A stretch of DNA of 7,717 bases from Jonesiaceae bacterium UBA3555 (lineage in GTDB: Bacteria > Actinomycetota > Actinomycetes > Actinomycetales > Cellulomonadaceae), in the NCBI GenBank assembly GCA_002376595.1, contig DFNY01000097.1:28306-36022 (forward strand), given 5' to 3'. The position numbers and the translations under genes are program-made. Position 1 is the first letter of the stretch. The number at the start of each line of letters is the position of its first letter. The notes under the pieces were generated by a model. That model was not told where the DNA came from and ran no database searches. It was given only the letters and a program-made list of their open reading frames with translations. This document shows, in pieces, positions 6,801 to 7,717 of the stretch.

Positions 6801-7717
6801 CACGTCAAGTGCGTACCGCGTTCAGTGCACTGAGCCCTGCATCGGGAGCGGAGTGGGCGGAACGCTTCGCAAGTTTGCCAACTCGCGCTTCGCTTGCACG
6901 TGAAGCTCGTATGGCTGGAATTGGTAGTGCAACCGACGCAGAGGGGCTACCTCAGGTAGATCCTGCACAGGTTGCTCCTTTGGAAGAGAACCTGGAAGTA
7001 CCTGCTTCTGACGGTTTCTCGGGTGCAGAGCACGTCTCAGCAGAGCATCTCTCAGCAGAGCACTTCACATCAGTGGACAGCTCCACAGCTGAACAAAGCG
7101 AAGACACTTCGCAATTCGCACCTGAAGCAACTGAGCCAGTAACTCCGGCATCTCCAAGCGAGATGTGGATCCCAACCTTCGCAGACGAAGAAACGCCGGC
7201 GTTGGACGAAGCCGACTTCCAGCCTGTAGCACGCGTTGGATCCCCAGAAGACGGAGCGGAACTCGCACCACTGGATCAGCCATATGCGTTTGAACCAGTT
7301 GCCGAATACCAGCCGCTTGAAAGTCCGCAGTTGGAGCCAGCCTTCACCAGCGAACCAGTTCCAGCCGTTGACTCGGTTGACCAAGACTTCAACCCTGGAC
7401 ACCCGTTCACCCCGTTGAGCGCACCTTCTGCGATTTCCCCAATCGACCAGCAGCAGCCTACCGGTGCCAATTCGCCTCAGTTCGGCGGATTGACGGCACC
7501 AACAGGTGCCGTTGCTCCAGCGGGAACCTTCGCTGACGTTGTTTCAGACTTGCCAGCGCAGCCTGAAAAGAAGCAGAAGCAGGGCCTGTTTGCCAACCTT
7601 TTCAAAAAGAAAGAGAAGGCTCCAAAGGCAAGTAAGAAGGCCAAGGGTAAAGAAGCTGAGGCTTCGCAGCCAACCGGGCACTCATTTGCACCGATCACAC
7701 CGGGTACTGGCCCATTG
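3833..7717 (+). CDS. Membrane sensor histidine kinase with nitrate/nitrite-sensing-like domain (CvnA-like) and giant C-terminal tail, 3' end missing
   Basis: The frame is open for 1295 codons from ATG 3833 to the window edge, with no stop. Layout: TM helix at residues 11-31; an extracytoplasmic, mostly helical sensor at about 32-313 with the NIT-like segment DVIQNERYWALEQVRG near 58-73; a second TM helix at 314-336; HAMP from 337 (RSITRPI) to about 400 (RDEVGQLAASFN at 384-395); then the dimerization region 407-476. That region holds NRQLRFLDELE and LFRLDHLATRMRRNSE, closely matching conservon CvnA kinases known from Streptomyces. His458 in LDHLATRM is the likely H-box residue. The ATPase domain follows: N-box ELLENATNFS (Asn533), DYGLG at 561-565, and VGLFVVGRLA (Gly593), ending near residue 628. 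The remainder is a low-complexity tail. In related clusters the partners are a roadblock/LC7 protein, a DUF742 protein and a GTPase rather than a response regulator; those would lie beyond the edge. Nitrate or nitrite as ligand is a family assumption. Confidence 0.9.
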   Translation, partial: MLNRLSVQNKILATLAVPILVIFAASALFVWDAIQGWRTASQMQSMTEFVAGAEDILDVIQNERYWALEQVRGVEGAQEKWDEATQKRTDALDALSAQYAKIVEEDRYSLVAEEIVASMANVQSNLRPLVALAHTEAERNASQISVISRSYTDAITLLLDFIDTLGNAATNAKLGDATVAWENLSHYKDEILAEKPLVAEAIIDGRKATGGSRTLAVDVAADVRDTTAVRTSAQNAVRRAYSDNEWTLPAQNTQYGSIRHLASQTNAGAVSYDVSTLWPEHVDNTVAELEPIRDDLVNRMLTAASNEVSSERTTVALTILTVVLTLALSLGLAYLISRSITRPIRNLSQAAENVKNELPRLVEQVAVPGSTPDFDIAPIEIQSRDEVGQLAASFNAVNQTTVDIAREQAALRASIAEMFVNVARRDHVLLNRQLRFLDELERQEEDPSILANLFRLDHLATRMRRNSESLLVLAGIDSGRRVRRPMAMSDVIRTASSEIEQYDRVQLNLQTDPMMLGHNALNAAHLIAELLENATNFSEPNTPVEVTTAQSKHFMTVTIRDYGLGMSEADIEEANKKVASRSASDVVGVQRVGLFVVGRLADRLGVHLTFSRPTDGTSGTVIALSFPFTLFTATEEQPLPQPTDPLSAANQQATEQWISPEPGVAVPVDLTSLTDGTTTTGMPKRRVAPGTPSADAFTPQMAQDAPASSGLPSRAGVGISPEVQESDIVLPPLATPLAPVQQESATWQPDSAPLAAGSGLPTRKSAEQPNVPGFADEHDITPKEPEQRSAMFSNFRSFNPNAVRPQFEEFVDPQSPIAEDSESTFTSTNEQVLPVALEPLDGFAGASDAGYQPEFASASEADAFVPQFADEFPAPAADASAPVEAGQAASFEASEQAFTPQEAWSAPSAQEPEFVEPADFDTAASEYAYSETADSEFAPQFDAQLSQAEESAPAVSGAGEDGSYFAHGQYQVSGPGIVSEAEINPATAPTRQVRTAFSALSPASGAEWAERFASLPTRASLAREARMAGIGSATDAEGLPQVDPAQVAPLEENLEVPASDGFSGAEHVSAEHLSAEHFTSVDSSTAEQSEDTSQFAPEATEPVTPASPSEMWIPTFADEETPALDEADFQPVARVGSPEDGAELAPLDQPYAFEPVAEYQPLESPQLEPAFTSEPVPAVDSVDQDFNPGHPFTPLSAPSAISPIDQQQPTGANSPQFGGLTAPTGAVAPAGTFADVVSDLPAQPEKKQKQGLFANLFKKKEKAPKASKKAKGKEAEASQPTGHSFAPITPGTGPL
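5873..6886 (+). repeat. Dispersed Leu/Met-Pro-x-Arg motifs in the kinase tail
   Basis: Four copies are visible: GMPKRR (5873-5890), GLPSR (5960-5974), GLPTR (6107-6121) and LPTR (6875-6886). Three are preceded by Gly. CvnA-type kinases of Streptomyces carry similar GLPRR/GLPKR motifs in their tails (recalled, not searched), which supports the family assignment. They are the main positively charged sites in the first part of an otherwise acidic tail. Confidence 0.6.
6800..6922 (+). other. Helix-prone island inside the kinase tail
   Basis: Residues 990-1030 differ from the surrounding acidic sequence. They run TRQVRTAFSALSP, SGAEWAERFASLPTR, then ASLAREARMAGI, with seven Arg and a Trp and few Pro. 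This looks able to form one or two amphipathic helices, and it includes the last Leu-Pro-x-Arg motif. It may be a conserved docking element; no domain name is claimed. Confidence 0.5.
7025..7069 (+). repeat. Three tandem copies of a 15-base in-frame repeat
   Basis: Units at 7025-7039, 7040-7054 and 7055-7069 begin GCAGAGCA and encode AEHVS, AEHLS and AEHFT. The first two differ at only a few bases; the third has diverged at its end. It is a recent-looking local duplication inside the disordered tail and may vary in copy number between strains. Confidence 0.8.
7568..7657 (+). other. Lysine-rich patch near the visible end of the kinase tail
   Basis: Residues 1246-1275 contain KKQKQGLFANLFKKKEK, then more lysines in KASKKAKGK. 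This strongly basic stretch contrasts with the acidic tail before it. The GLFANLF core with flanking lysines could be an amphipathic membrane-binding or acidic-partner-binding helix (inference). Confidence 0.6.

Larger units (their letters stand above)
5915..7696 (+). repeat. Dispersed Phe-x-Pro-(Gln) motifs and FADE motifs in the kinase tail
   Basis: A short motif of Phe, then Thr/Val/Ala, then Pro, usually Gln, recurs with Phe at residues 697 (DAFTPQ), 864 (DAFVPQF), 898 (QAFTPQ), 937 (SEFAPQF), 1095 (SQFAPE), 1192 (HPFTPL) and 1285 (HSFAPI). A second motif, hydrophobic-Pro-x-Phe-Ala-Asp-Glu, occurs with Phe at 774 (VPGFADEH), 868 (VPQFADEF) and 1116 (IPTFADEE), plus a partial copy at 1233 (GTFADVV). 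Spacing is irregular, so these look like short linear motifs, not a tandem domain. Confidence 0.65.
5720..7717 (+). other. Low-complexity, probably disordered C-terminal tail of the sensor kinase
   Basis: From about residue 630 the protein is rich in Ala, Pro, Glu, Gln, Ser and Asp, with scattered Phe and Trp and very few Lys until the last 50 visible residues. At least 666 residues have no recognisable folded domain. Tails rich in Pro and Ala are usual after the ATPase domain in CvnA-like kinases, but this one is as long as the rest of the protein. The frame has no stop throughout, and codon choice resembles the kinase core, so this is genuine coding sequence and not read-through of an intergenic region. 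Acidic, Phe-containing disordered tails often act as multivalent binding platforms; that role is inference. Confidence 0.8.

Noticed and set aside
5515..7698. Several antisense open frames of 60-140 codons opposite the kinase tail
   Set aside because: Low-complexity Ala/Pro/Glu-rich coding sequence leaves long open frames on the other strand. None shows family features.
5720..7717. The tail as a separate surface or repeat protein gene fused by error
   Set aside because: The frame is continuous from the ATPase domain with no internal ribosome binding site or start that stands out, and Pro/Ala-rich tails are normal in this kinase family.

Overview
The window looks like part of the chromosome of an actinobacterium with moderate GC (roughly mid-fifties by eye). 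The permeases and binding protein resemble actinobacterial alpha-glucoside importers. The large gene at the right end is a histidine kinase of the nitrate/nitrite-sensing, conservon type (CvnA-like), which is typical of Actinobacteria. The GC is too low for Streptomyces. A mid-GC lineage such as the Actinomycetaceae would fit, but that placement is inference.

Left part (1-2577, + strand): the end of a carbohydrate ABC importer operon. It holds the C-terminal 180 residues of the extracellular substrate-binding protein, a strong intergenic hairpin, then two permease genes joined by a 4-base ATGA overlap. Each permease carries an EAA loop, the coupling site for an ATPase. No ATPase gene follows, so the importer probably uses an ATPase encoded elsewhere. 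A long hairpin at 2594-2640 closes the operon.

Middle (2640-3665, - strand): a zinc-free quinone oxidoreductase of the medium-chain dehydrogenase superfamily (PIG3-like). It converges on the transporter operon and shares its terminator. A 167-base divergent intergenic region (3666-3832) follows. It carries a perfect 9-base inverted repeat, a second small hairpin and the ribosome binding site of the next gene.

Right part (3833-7717, + strand): one reading frame of 1295 codons that is still open at the window edge. It encodes a membrane sensor kinase: TM helix, extracellular NIT-like sensor, TM helix, HAMP, an atypical dimerization/H-box region, and an ATPase domain ending near residue 628. 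After that comes a low-complexity acidic tail of more than 660 residues. The tail has recurring Phe-x-Pro motifs, FADE motifs, Leu-Pro-x-Arg motifs, a 15-base tandem repeat, one helix-prone island and a lysine-rich patch near the visible end. This is the most interesting object here. In related systems such a kinase heads a cluster with a roadblock/LC7 protein, a DUF742 protein and a small GTPase. Those genes would lie just past the right edge and cannot be seen. No tRNA, rRNA, CRISPR array, insertion sequence or phage element was recognised.
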